Shown in pieces: positions 61,857 to 64,000 of a stretch of DNA of 64,000 bases. Made by a program: the position numbers and the translations under genes. Each line of letters starts with the position of its first letter. Position 1 is the stretch's first letter. The notes beneath the pieces were generated by a model. The model was not told where the DNA came from and ran no database searches. It saw only the letters and a list, made by a program, of their open reading frames with translations. The DNA comes from Cladorhizidae sp. MBARI D1340-BT2 (taxonomy: Eukaryota; Porifera; Demospongiae; Poecilosclerida; Cladorhizidae), in NCBI GenBank assembly GCA_028752905.1, contig JAQNBH010000004.1:5886358-5950357 (forward strand). Reading direction: 5' to 3'.

Positions 61857-62728
61857 CAGCAGATATCTCACTTGTATTTCAGGTATGAAGTGCGTTCTCT
61901 GGCCAAGCATAGAGAGGTCCTGGAACAGGCAGAGAAGGAGGCTAGAGAGAAGGTGCATGCAGCCATGGGAGAACTCAACACTTGCAAGACAAAGATAGCA
62001 CAGGTGTGATGTGTATGTGTGTGTGTTTTATGTTGTAGTTGGCTCCATATGAACAAAGAGTTTTCTATTTTGACGACCCTCACCTCCATATGCTTTTGGC
62101 CAAAGCAATGATGCCACAACTGCATGTCTTGTGAAGCGTTTTTTAAAATTATGACCTTACCTTACCTAACCAAACAAAACCAATGATGACGATACCTTAC
62201 CTTTTATGACATCACCACATGCAGTACGAGTCTCAGAACAAGCTCTTGCACTGCACCCTCCAAGATATGGAAGAGAAGAAGGAAGACCTGGAGGACACCA
62301 TGACTGACCTCAAAGCACAGCTGAATGGTCTTTGGAAGAAACTTCAGGAAGAGGAGGAAGGGGAAGTCCCTGTCAATAAAGCAACTGAGTCAAGCAAGTG
62401 GCTAAGTGGGGAGGAAGGGGGAGTGGCTGGTAATGAGGTCGAAGTTCATCATCTGCGTCAGGAAATAGTGGAGAAGGAGGTGGAGATTGAGAACATCACA
62501 AAGTAAGGAGATATTTGATAGGTCAGTCACAATAGATTACTGTTGTTGTTACTGCACATGTGCAGGCAGCAGGAGAGCCAGCAGGTTGCCACGGCAGCAG
62601 TGTTGAGGGAGTTAGAAGTGATGCACGAGAGGTATGGAGAGGACCAAGAGCAGCTGATGCAGGCACGGAAGGAGAGCATGGTGAAGCAGAGGCTGCAGCA
62701 CGATCTTGGAGGACTCACCGATACAGTG
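9832..62728 (+). CDS. KIF5: Kinesin-1 heavy chain gene, 16 exons, 3' end outside window
   Basis: This is the force-generating heavy chain of conventional kinesin, which walks toward microtubule plus ends carrying cargo bound through light chains. The 16 exons, listed separately, join without a phase conflict into 792 codons. The motor domain is complete: P-loop GQTASGKT (residues 89-96), switch I region [10 protein letters not shown] (200-209), switch II DLAGSEK (235-241), YRDSKLTR (282-289), and neck linker/neck [12 protein letters not shown] (from 334). From about residue 345 on, the sequence is coiled-coil stalk, with family blocks such as [14 protein letters not shown] and [13 protein letters not shown]. 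Kinesin-1 heavy chains are about 960-980 residues, so the distal stalk, the tail and the autoinhibitory IAK-type motif should lie beyond 64000. Introns total more than 50 kb and are mostly tandem arrays and transposons. Confidence 0.95.
9970..10630. other. 5' part of kinesin intron 1, unique sequence
   Basis: I see no exon, transposon or tandem repeat here. The 88-codon minus-strand frame at 10221-10487 has no recognisable motif and is not called. Confidence 0.6.
10637..12065. repeat. CCCTRG-type hexamer array, about 1.4 kb
   Basis: A strictly hexameric array mixes CCCTAG, CCCTGG, CCCTGT and CTCTGG-type units, with local higher-order blocks (for example runs of CTCTGGCCCTAG around 11660-11740). 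The reverse complement, CTAGGG, differs by one base from the animal telomere unit TTAGGG. Because the unit is 6 bp, frames stay open on both strands for over 400 codons with Ser/Pro/Gly, Ala/Leu or Arg/Ala/Asp patterns. These are not genes. Confidence 0.97.
12154..12179. repeat. Poly-G tract of about 26 bases
   Basis: An uninterrupted G run preceded by GTGGGGTGGGGGT. The region can form a G-quadruplex on the coding strand and is prone to sequencing length error. Confidence 0.9.
12438..12895. repeat. 47-bp minisatellite, about 10 copies
   Basis: Units contain AGTCCTCTGATGGTGATGCC and CCAGCTTCACTGCAGGTT. They vary mainly as GATGCCTGCATGACC against GTAGTGCCTGCAGTGACC. Confidence 0.93.
13028..14003. 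repeat. 37-bp minisatellite, about 26 copies
   Basis: Units read CCTGTCCATGTGGCTATGCC then CATACATACCTCATTGA. Variants with ACATGTCC replace ATGCCC, mostly in the first half of the array. Confidence 0.95.
14035..14255. repeat. About 43-49-bp minisatellite, five copies
   Basis: Units carry GAGGAGTGTGGCAGGACCAG, then GAGTGGATGTGTG. The first two copies contain an extra GTTGGA. Confidence 0.92.
14256..14954. other. 3' part of kinesin intron 1, mostly unique
   Basis: It contains a short G run near 14496-14508 and three spaced AATGCAYGTGA motifs (14530-14580), two of which include the E-box CACGTG. The stretch ends in the TTGTTTAG acceptor of exon 2. No gene was found in it. Confidence 0.6.
14955..15042 (+). 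CDS. KIF5: Kinesin exon 2
   Basis: The exon encodes [29 protein letters not shown]. It corresponds to the Y-x-F/Y-D-x-V-F segment of kinesin-1, followed by the helix before the P-loop. The acceptor is TTGTTTAG. The exon enters in phase 0 and leaves in phase 1 at CAAG|GTTAGG. Confidence 0.92.
15362..15476. repeat. 20-bp tandem repeat, about 5.5 copies
   Basis: TCTGGAGTGCCACCACTAGC is repeated almost perfectly, with one CCATCAC variant. The rest of intron 2 (15043-16554) holds a hairpin at 15491, a GA-rich stretch (15715-15800), G/A-rich sequence (16390-16500) and no supported gene. Confidence 0.95.
15491..15522. repeat. Perfect inverted repeat: 14-bp stem, 4-base loop
   Basis: GAAATATTACTACC, then AGAG, then GGTAGTAATATTTC. 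In intron 2 RNA this would fold into a stable hairpin. It could be the core of a small foldback element. Confidence 0.9.
16555..16628 (+). CDS. KIF5: Kinesin exon 3 (P-loop)
   Basis: The exon encodes (D)[24 protein letters not shown]. The Walker A P-loop GQTASGKT binds the nucleotide phosphates. Acceptor CCTTACAG, phase 1 in, phase 0 out. The donor GAG|GTGAGT runs straight into a run of about 23 G (16635-16657). Confidence 0.96.
16635..16657. repeat. Poly-G run directly after the exon 3 donor
   Basis: The six-base donor GTGAGT is followed at once by about 23 consecutive G. Intronic G runs near donors are known splicing enhancers, but one this long is unusual and its exact length is uncertain. 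Confidence 0.85.
16850..26433. repeat. 9.6-kb minisatellite, about 37-bp unit, about 260 copies
   Basis: The unit is CACTGTCCTAGCCCTAGCCA then CTGCCCCTGATCCCAGC. Variants are one or two bases shorter, use CTAC or TTCC for CTGC, or use CCTAG for CCCAG. Rare variants recur at set distances (GTCTTAGCCC near 20111 and 21677; TCCTAACCCT near 18001, 18904 and 20770), which indicates kilobase-scale internal duplications. The array fills nearly all of kinesin intron 3 (16629-26595). Confidence 0.97.
26596..26749 (+). CDS. KIF5: Kinesin exon 4
   Basis: The exon encodes [40 protein letters not shown] and [17 protein letters not shown] and [19 protein letters not shown] are strongly conserved kinesin-1 blocks. 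The acceptor follows a TG/GGCG-rich tract rather than a pyrimidine tract. The exit is phase 1 at GACA|GTGAGG. Confidence 0.95.
26886..27568 (-). mobile_element. Short non-autonomous hAT-like element
   Basis: Ends start CAGA on both strands (CAGAGATGAAAATTAGGGAG on the left; CAGACGTTCCAGCCC read inward from the right). Related GGGAG-rich subterminal sequence lies inside each end. The flanks CCTTACCC (26878-26885) and CCTTATCC (27569-27576) match at 7 of 8 bases, the duplication length typical of hAT elements. The right flank is low complexity, so chance is possible. Inside, on the minus strand, is a truncated transposase N-terminus. About 0.68 kb in total, in intron 4. Confidence 0.5.
27091..27321 (-). 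pseudogene. Truncated hAT transposase N-terminus
   Basis: An ATG at 27321 opens [20 protein letters not shown], and further on comes [21 protein letters not shown] serine/acidic leader followed by basic residues and Y-S-K-x-W-E-x-x-(Y/F)-P(F/W) is how zinc-finger (TTF/BED-like) hAT transposases begin. The intact element at 58324 has [19 protein letters not shown] at the same place. Here the frame is lost before the zinc-binding cysteines and ends at 27091, leaving no catalytic domain. Confidence 0.5.
27571..27660. repeat. Pyrimidine-rich tandem repeat, about 19 bp, four copies
   Basis: CCCCTTATTTTTACCTTT recurs four to five times with small changes, immediately after the hAT-like element. 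The rest of intron 4 up to 27912 is pyrimidine-rich and leads to the exon 5 acceptor. Confidence 0.85.
27913..27968 (+). CDS. KIF5: Kinesin exon 5
   Basis: The exon encodes (I)[18 protein letters not shown]. It continues R-D-L-L-D into the V-P-Y-V-K-G block of the motor domain. The acceptor is CCCCCGCAG, phase 1 in. The exit is phase 0 at AAG|GTGTGT. Confidence 0.93.
28330..28417 (+). CDS. KIF5: Kinesin exon 6
   Basis: The exon encodes [29 protein letters not shown], the helix before switch I (family: ...EG-K-x-N-R-x-V-A-V-T). Acceptor TTCCCTCAG, phase 0 in. The exit is phase 1 at ACCA|GTTGAG. Confidence 0.95.
28440..29063. repeat. Long pyrimidine-rich tract with CTCTCTCCTACC repeats
   Basis: About 0.6 kb before exon 7 is almost pure C/T. 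From about 28730 it consists of tandem units of the CTCTCTCCTACC(CC) type, 12-14 bp each. It acts, at least by composition, as an oversized polypyrimidine tract ending in the CTCCCCAG acceptor. Confidence 0.92.
29064..29293 (+). CDS. KIF5: Kinesin exon 7 (switch I and switch II)
   Basis: The exon encodes (N)[19 protein letters not shown], then [17 protein letters not shown] and [21 protein letters not shown]-x-x-S-S-R-S-H is switch I and D-L-A-G-S-E-K is switch II, both needed for ATP hydrolysis. I-N-K-S-L-x-A-L is the conserved helix after it. Phase 1 in, phase 0 out at AAC|GTACGT. Confidence 0.97.
29487..30720. repeat. 15-bp minisatellite, about 80 copies
   Basis: The unit GTTCTTGGTGCTGGT repeats through most of intron 7. 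A 16-bp GGAT variant and TGCAGG or TGCTAG substitutions occur throughout. Because 15 is divisible by three, frames remain open on both strands for up to about 376 codons; these are artefacts. Confidence 0.97.
30793..30963 (+). CDS. KIF5: Kinesin exon 8 (microtubule-binding segment)
   Basis: The exon encodes [40 protein letters not shown] and [25 protein letters not shown], at the alpha-4/L12 region, contacts tubulin, and A-K-x-I-K-N ends the core just before the neck linker. Acceptor GTTGCTACAG. Phase 0 on both sides; donor AAG|GTCAGG. Confidence 0.97.
31095..31250. repeat. TGTGTAATATGTGATGG-type cryptic repeat in intron 8
   Basis: Imperfect 17-20-bp units of GTGTGATATGTGATGGTG lead up to the exon 9 acceptor at 31259. 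A short G run lies at about 31016-31023. Confidence 0.8.
31260..31354 (+). CDS. KIF5: Kinesin exon 9 (neck linker and neck)
   Basis: The exon encodes [31 protein letters not shown](M). Neck linker plus V-N-V-E-L-T-A-E-x-W is diagnostic of kinesin-1 and starts the neck coiled coil. Two donors overlap (GT at 31355 or 31359). The first gives phase 2 and joins exon 10 as [16 protein letters not shown], matching relatives, so I chose it. Confidence 0.93.
31373..31405. repeat. Inverted repeat, 11-bp perfect arms
   Basis: GATCACATGAC (31373-31383) is inverted as GTCATGTGATC (31395-31405). The nearby text to about 31460 repeats similar CATGTGA/TCACATG words. The rest of intron 9 up to 31737 is unique sequence without a supported gene. 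Confidence 0.8.
31737..41990. repeat. 10.2-kb minisatellite, 36-39-bp units, about 275 copies, with higher-order structure
   Basis: The 36-bp unit is GTGTAGTGAAGCATGTGCTA then CATGTGGCCTCACAGT. The 38- and 39-bp forms have GCATGCCTGCTAC or GCATGCCCTGCTAC. Unusual units recur at fixed offsets: a CTATGTACATGTGG unit near 32516 and 34972 (offset 2456), and a CACGGTGTGTAGCCTG unit near 39699 and 40673 (offset 974). Blocks of hundreds of bases between them are identical. This shows recent kilobase-scale duplication within the array. All open frames here are artefacts. Confidence 0.98.
42290..45044 (+). mobile_element. Decayed hAT element
   Basis: The left end CAAGGGCGTAGGAAGC (42290-) matches, in reverse complement, the right end GCTTCCTACGCCCCTG (to 45044). 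C tracts on both outer flanks obscure any 8-bp duplication. The interior carries a broken plus-strand transposase gene at 42591-44570 and AT-rich 3' sequence with no gene. It lies in kinesin intron 9 between the large minisatellite and exon 10. Confidence 0.75.
42591..44570 (+). pseudogene. hAT transposase pseudogene (TTF-type finger, DUF4371-like)
   Basis: From the ATG at 42591 the frame shows [39 protein letters not shown] and [18 protein letters not shown] (a TTF-type zinc finger), then [13 protein letters not shown] with the first catalytic-type Asp. A single TGA at 43326-43328 interrupts it, and the same frame resumes with [18 protein letters not shown] small deletion near 43565 shifts the frame at the expected H-x-H-S-L-N-L-A motif. 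Later pieces ([14 protein letters not shown] near 43655; [20 protein letters not shown] near 44465-44520, the C-terminal dimerisation region) lie in other frames with more stops. Several independent lesions make it dead. Confidence 0.85.
45233..45452 (+). CDS. KIF5: Kinesin exon 10 (start of stalk)
   Basis: Joined to exon 9 it reads [20 protein letters not shown], then [20 protein letters not shown] and [16 protein letters not shown]. The W-R-x-G-E-x-V segment marks the neck-to-stalk transition, followed by the hinge and the first stalk heptads. Acceptor CCTCCCCAG. Phase 2 in, phase 0 out at AAG|GTGGGC. Confidence 0.92.
45519..46072. repeat. 13-bp TTAGGGCATGTTG array
   Basis: About 40 units of TTAGGGCATG(C)TTG or TTAGGGCATGCTTA. 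Each unit begins with the telomere hexamer TTAGGG on the coding strand. The first dozen units are nearly identical; later ones alternate GTTG with GCTTATT. Confidence 0.95.
46252..46543. repeat. 30-bp minisatellite, about 10 copies
   Basis: Units contain AATTAAGGTCAACTAATGCA then GGGAGTTTTA. The last copies have AATCAAGG. CA-rich simple sequence follows at 46628-46710. Confidence 0.95.
46921..47289. repeat. 57-bp repeat: direct copies followed by inverted copies
   Basis: Nearly four direct units (46921-47130) contain CACCAAACATCAGTTCTGGA and CCAGCTCTGATAATTCC. After about 48 bases of spacer, two copies run in the opposite orientation (47179-47289: GGAATTATCGGAACTGGAAT ... CAGCACTGATGTTAGGTGTG). 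Together they form a large imperfect palindrome in intron 10. Confidence 0.85.
47466..47700. repeat. Degenerate CCCTAG-rich stretch
   Basis: AGCCCTAGCCCTAGCTC-like words recur among TATATA segments. It resembles a decayed relative of the intron 1 hexamer array. Confidence 0.7.
47815..48190. mobile_element. Solo arm of the long-inverted-repeat element
   Basis: GCCTAATGAAAACA, AGAGTAGGGCTTCCTCTAGC, GCACTTTGCAATCTGGAGAT and TATCAAAAGAGAGCACACAG appear in the same order as in the right arm at 2762-3010. The first part is partly duplicated (two GTAGGGCTTCCTCT copies about 160 bases apart). No internal coding part is visible. Confidence 0.75.
48648..48797 (+). CDS. KIF5: Kinesin exon 11 (stalk)
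   Basis: The exon encodes [40 protein letters not shown] and [10 protein letters not shown], heptad-rich coiled coil continuing D-E-K|D-E as in kinesin-1. Acceptor CCCCCTAG. Phase 0 on both sides; donor CAG|GTATAG is somewhat weak. Confidence 0.9.
48838..49285. repeat. CA-rich simple and cryptic repeat in intron 11
   Basis: CACACATACACA, GCACACACACTGTACACA and similar words alternate over about 450 bases. Long Cys/Val and His/Thr frames across it are artefacts. The remainder of the intron (49290-49610) is unique and shows no gene. Confidence 0.93.
49611..49736 (+). CDS. KIF5: Kinesin exon 12 (stalk)
   Basis: The exon encodes [40 protein letters not shown] and LQ. The block [16 protein letters not shown] is nearly invariant in kinesin-1 stalks. 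Acceptor GGTGAAG has a poor pyrimidine tract. Phase 0 on both sides; donor CAG|GTGGGT. Confidence 0.93.
49737..49875. repeat. Diverged repeat of about 35 bp next to the exon 12 donor
   Basis: GTGGGTGTGGTC, GTGGGTGTGAC, GTGTGGGTGTGGTCAATAAA and GTGGGCATGGTC recur with AATAAA-containing spacers. The first copy includes the donor itself. The rest up to 50158 is unique. Confidence 0.65.
50159..54495. repeat. 4.3-kb TTG-rich minisatellite, about 45-55-bp units, about 88 copies
   Basis: Each unit has GTGAGTAGTGGAGGTCTGCA, GTCTCGGGTAGCTCT and a variable (TTG)n/TGTTG tail. Unit length varies with the TTG count. Longer blocks recur: the CTATTG or TTATTG and AGTTGAGG variants reappear near 50640, 51119 and 52686. 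The minus strand is open for 1534 codons in a Gln/Asn/Thr-rich pattern. This is an artefact of the array. Confidence 0.97.
54540..55060. repeat. Minisatellite of about 36-45 bp ending at the exon 13 acceptor
   Basis: About 13 units of CCACACCCATGTATGGGATG plus TTTGTTGTTGTTTATG. A CATGTC insertion in some units makes them 45 bp. The last unit runs to within about 20 bases of the GCACGTGCAG acceptor, so the array supplies the U-rich region upstream of the exon. Confidence 0.95.
55079..55302 (+). CDS. KIF5: Kinesin exon 13 (stalk)
   Basis: The exon encodes [40 protein letters not shown], and [16 protein letters not shown](R). The block L-x-x-L-x-D-(I/M)-G followed by D-x-x-F-T-x-A-R-x-x-(I/L)-S is typical of the mid-stalk of kinesin-1. 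Phase 0 in, phase 2 out at CTGAG|GTCTGT. Confidence 0.93.
55303..55985. other. 5' part of kinesin intron 13
   Basis: Mostly unique sequence. GGGAGTTTGTCACATTC recurs four times at 55789-55915 with GGGGCACGTGC spacers, and a short ATT/AGT/AAT-type microsatellite lies at 55930-55982. No gene. Confidence 0.7.
55987..56300 (+). pseudogene. Retroelement 3' fragment, copy 1
   Basis: The frame at 56054-56290 reads [40 protein letters not shown] and [19 protein letters not shown]. This matches the end of the same retroelement family as copy 2, which has [20 protein letters not shown] at the equivalent place. Everything upstream is missing, consistent with 5' truncation. A TTG/AAT microsatellite follows directly, probably the element's 3' tail. 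Confidence 0.65.
56307..56634. repeat. (TTG)n/(AAT)n/(ATT)n microsatellite
   Basis: A TTG run followed by AAT and ATT triplet runs with small interruptions. It separates two retroelement fragments and probably grew from the 3' tail of the first. Confidence 0.95.
56635..57242 (+). pseudogene. Retroelement reverse transcriptase fragment, copy 2 (5' half)
   Basis: [19 protein letters not shown] ends at about 56715. After a frameshift, [17 protein letters not shown] has the YLDD catalytic motif (56768-56779). [21 protein letters not shown] and [13 protein letters not shown] follow. These are palm and thumb features of a reverse transcriptase. The N-terminal part is absent, and the frame stops at the hAT insertion (57243). 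The continuation is at 60671-61575. Confidence 0.8.
57649..57666. repeat. Poly-G run inside the hAT element
   Basis: About 18 consecutive G after TTCTCTA. Length is uncertain, as for all such runs. Confidence 0.85.
57910..58280 (+). promoter_or_regulatory. Three tandem units of about 120-130 bp, each with an E-box, upstream of the transposase
   Basis: The text CACCACGTGYTCT, CTCCTTTGTAGGTTTGTCAC, TTCCCACTC and CATTATGTCATGGTCTT recurs three times. Each unit holds one CACGTG (57928, 58058, 58177), preceded by ACATCA or GTCATCA resembling a CRE half-site. The array ends just before a TATA motif, so it plausibly holds transposase promoter or transposase-binding sites. That is inference. Confidence 0.6.
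58283..58290 (+). promoter_or_regulatory. TATA-box-like motif
   Basis: TATAAAAG lies 34-41 bases before the transposase ATG at 58324. That would give a very short 5' leader if used. Confidence 0.55.
58324..60510 (+). CDS. hAT-family transposase, intact (728 aa)
   Basis: The enzyme would excise and reinsert its own element by cut and paste. Seen in order: Ser/acidic leader; basic patch and [19 protein letters not shown]; a TTF/BED-like zinc finger with C85, C88 and His near 118-126; [10 protein letters not shown], with the first catalytic-type Asp at about 247; [16 protein letters not shown] (about 308-322); [23 protein letters not shown] (about 399-410), whose D-T-R-W is typical; and the C-terminal dimerisation region with [20 protein letters not shown] (664-683). 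No internal stop or frameshift is present. It is closer in style to vertebrate domesticated zinc-finger hAT proteins than to plant Ac. It could be active, or an annotated host gene elsewhere; terminal repeats argue for an element. The plus orientation is the same as the host gene. Confidence 0.92.
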   Translation: MDIRSYFASTSQASSHANSSDSEDSRTDSSEHVEASSPSLSPPPSKKSKQNKHRSSVSTKRKYSKSWEKDFSWLYYDEDSDGAFCKVCKQSGLQHTGGVWVTQPCRNWKKAVEKMKAHARSDFHIHATQALFAAKGAAKGGTVVQQLQNVLARKRAQNRAAVKCLILLTHFLTKEQVAHSTKFEKLVDVVVRCGSQHLKQFLETAPRNAVYTSRVAVVEFIESLGTWVEESILKRLQKAPMYSLMADECTDVTNVEELSVFCRWEEDGIPVECFLELIPLKKADAETIYSNLIDCLKKKGLQVGRIVGLGFDGAATFSGRKTGVQARIKKHTPHALFIHCHCHLLQLACVQAANKTPGIAHVYRTLTTLWKHFRNSPKRAECLKEVQHVLELPEMKVIKPSDTRWLAHERCVKAVKASYSAIVITIGNIYETSHEPEALGIHGALCKLSTIAAIYLLDFTLPQVAKLSKALQAEQLDLSLISFLVDATVKSLDDAVLPGANWVLELLENVEDLKSSTKVSIDADKILSFQNVVGKPFVADLKANITSRFSSSNAVVSALSIFDPRKVPKPDSVSFPTYGDTSVEKLIAHYGEDRDAETLDGEETVKTAMISTEILTEWKTFRQLLVKQPRDTTASQLKELVSNDMLKAMFPNLHKIASICLSIPVSTASVERSFSQMKMIKTRLRNSLSDCSLSHLMRIAIEAPEVLSESDLEEIVDVWQRKPRRTSV
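60671..61575 (+). pseudogene. Retroelement copy 2, 3' half (zinc-knuckle and nuclease-like C-terminus)
   Basis: It starts [20 protein letters not shown] and includes [18 protein letters not shown], a C-x2-C-x7-H-x4-C cluster. One TAG at 61192-61194 interrupts it. The same frame then reads [51 protein letters not shown] and [17 protein letters not shown], ending at 61575. D-G-x-x-P-D-G then V-W-D-A-T resembles a PD-(D/E)XK nuclease core (inference). An ATT microsatellite tail follows at 61683-61855. Confidence 0.75.
61683..61855. repeat. (ATT)n-rich microsatellite, probable retroelement tail
   Basis: TAATAATAATTAG, ACTACTACT and a long TTATTATTA run end about 27 bases before the exon 14 acceptor, so the 3' splice site of intron 13 sits next to retroelement tail sequence. 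Confidence 0.9.
61883..62003 (+). CDS. KIF5: Kinesin exon 14 (stalk)
   Basis: The exon encodes (R)[40 protein letters not shown], a continuous coiled coil matching the family segment that ends E-L-x-x-C-x-x-x-I-x-Q. Acceptor TTGTATTTCAG. Phase 2 in, phase 0 out at CAG|GTGTGA. Confidence 0.9.
62225..62502 (+). CDS. KIF5: Kinesin exon 15 (stalk)
   Basis: The exon encodes [40 protein letters not shown], then a less conserved acidic/Gly-rich insert ([20 protein letters not shown]) and [20 protein letters not shown](K). Acceptor CACATGCAG. Phase 0 in, phase 2 out at ACAAA|GTAAGG. The insert between two coiled-coil blocks may be lineage specific. Confidence 0.88.
62566..62728 (+). CDS. KIF5: Kinesin exon 16 (stalk; last exon in window)
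   Basis: The exon encodes (K)[39 protein letters not shown] and [16 protein letters not shown]-x-x-L-x-x-D-L-x-G-L-x-x-T-V is the distal-stalk block just before the tail region. Phase 2 in, phase 0 out at GTG|GTGAGG. Skipping this donor reaches a TGA at 62738-62740. Confidence 0.93.
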
Positions 62729-64000
62729 GTGAGGGACTGATGCAGTGGTGAGGGGTCACTGATACAGTGGTGAGGGACTGATGCACTGGTGAGGACTCAC
62801 TGATGCACTGGTGAGGAGTCACTGATGCACTGGTGAGGAGTCACTGATGCACTGGTGAGGGGTCACTGATACAGTGGTGAGGGACTGATGCACTGGTGAG
62901 GACTCACTGATGCACTGGTGAGGAGTCACTGATGCACTGGTGAGGAGTCACTGATGCACTGGTGAGGAGTCACTGATGCACTGGTGAGGACTCACTGATG
63001 CACTGGTGAGGAGTCACTGATGCACTGGTGAGGAGTCACTGATGCACTGGTGAGGACTCACTGATGCACTGGTGAGGAGTCACTGATGCACTGGTGAGGA
63101 GTCACTGATGCACTGGTGAGGAGTCACTGATGCACTGGTGAGGAGTCACTGATGCACTGGTGAGGAGTCACTGATGCACTGGTGAGGAGTCACTGATGCA
63201 CTGGTGAGGAGTCACTGATGTACTGGTGAGGAGTCACTGATGCACTGGTGAGGAGTCACTGATGCACTGGTGAGGACTCACTGATGCACTGGTGAGGAGT
63301 CACTGATGCACTGGTGAGGAGTCACTGATGCACTGGTGAGGAGTCACTGATGCACTGGTGAGGAGTCACTGATGCACTGGTGAGGAGTCACTGATGCACT
63401 GGTGAGGAGTCACTGATGCACTGGTGAGGAGTCACTGATGCACTGGTGAGGACTCACTGATGCACTGGTGAGGAGTCACTGATGCACTGGTGAGGACTCA
63501 CTGATGCACTGGTGAGGAGTCACTGATGCACTGGTGAGGAGTCACTGATGCACTGGTGAGGACTCACTGATGCACTGGTGAGGAGTCACTGATGCACTGG
63601 TGAGGAGTCACTGATGCACTGGTGAGGACTCACTGATGCACTGGTGAGGAGTCACTGATGCACTGGTGAGGAGTCACTGATGCACTGGTGAGGAGTCACT
63701 GATGCACTGGTGAGGACTCACTGATGCACTGGTGAGGAGTCACTGATGCACTGGTGAGGACTCACTGATGCACTGGTGAGGAGTCACTGATGCACTGGTG
63801 AGGACTCACTGATGCACTGGTGAGGAGTCACTGATGCACTGGTGAGGACTCACTGATGCACTGGTGAGGAGTCACTGATGCACTGGTGAGGGGTCACTGA
63901 TGCACTGGTGAGGAGTCACTGATGCACTGGTGAGGACTCACTGATGCACTGGTGAGGAGTCACTGATGCACTGGTGAGGACTCACTGATGCACTGGTGAG
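62729..64000. repeat. 22-bp minisatellite of 5' splice-site copies, about 57 units, runs off the window
   Basis: The unit GGAGTCACTGATGCACTGGT GA repeats to the window end, alternating GGAGT with GGACT. It is a near copy of the exon 16 end plus donor (GGACTCACCGATACAGTG|GTGA). The first copies keep the exon-like GATACAGTG, and later ones converge on GATGCACTG. Each unit therefore holds CTG|GTGAGG, a good donor sequence. Confidence 0.97.

Noticed and set aside
1..64000. tRNA, rRNA or other structured RNA genes
   Set aside because: None recognised by eye. A covariance-model scan could find ones I missed, so this is absence of evidence only.

Overview
The window is nuclear DNA of an animal. It shows GT-AG spliced genes, metazoan-type DNA transposons and retroelement remnants, TTAGGG-like motifs and very many tandem repeats. 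The retroelement C-termini and transposase families are of kinds I associate with sponges and cnidarians. I therefore favour an early-branching metazoan, possibly a demosponge, but this is a weak inference. Nothing prokaryotic is visible.

The backbone is one plus-strand gene, a conventional kinesin-1 heavy chain (KIF5/KHC family), running from the start codon at 9832 past the right edge. I resolved 16 coding exons with consistent phases: 9832-9969, 14955-15042, 16555-16628, 26596-26749, 27913-27968, 28330-28417, 29064-29293, 30793-30963, 31260-31354, 45233-45452, 48648-48797, 49611-49736, 55079-55302, 61883-62003, 62225-62502 and 62566-62728. They join into 792 codons covering the whole motor domain, the neck and most of the stalk. 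The last roughly 150 residues (end of stalk, tail) should lie to the right. Only about 4.5% of this 52.9 kb span is coding.

Upstream, on the minus strand, are two small exons (8855-8914 and 8315-8415) that read like the N-terminus of dynactin subunit 2 (dynamitin, p50). If right, a plus-end motor gene and a dynein-cofactor gene sit head to head with their starts in under 1 kb. Further dynactin exons would be left of the window.

The larger kinesin introns each carry their own, largely unrelated tandem array: CCCTRG hexamers plus 47-, 37- and about 45-bp arrays in intron 1; a 9.6-kb array of about 37 bp in intron 3; a 15-bp array in intron 7; a 10.2-kb array of about 36-39 bp in intron 9; 13-, 30- and 57-bp arrays in intron 10; a 4.3-kb TTG-rich array and an array of about 36-45 bp in intron 12; and a 22-bp array in intron 16 that runs off the window. 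The last appears to have grown from the exon 16 splice-donor junction itself, so every unit is a copy of a 5' splice site. A 3.8-kb 29-bp array fills 4287-8046 on the dynactin side.

Transposable elements: a decayed Tigger/pogo transposase (485-1345, C-terminal part about 3300-3710) split by a 1.6-kb element with long inverted repeats that contains a retroelement C-terminal fragment; a short non-autonomous hAT-like element in intron 4 (26886-27568); a decayed hAT element in intron 9 (42290-45044); and in intron 13 two truncated retroelement copies, the second interrupted by a hAT element with an intact 728-codon transposase (57243-60670). I found no convincing RNA genes, CRISPR array or prokaryote-type regulatory elements.
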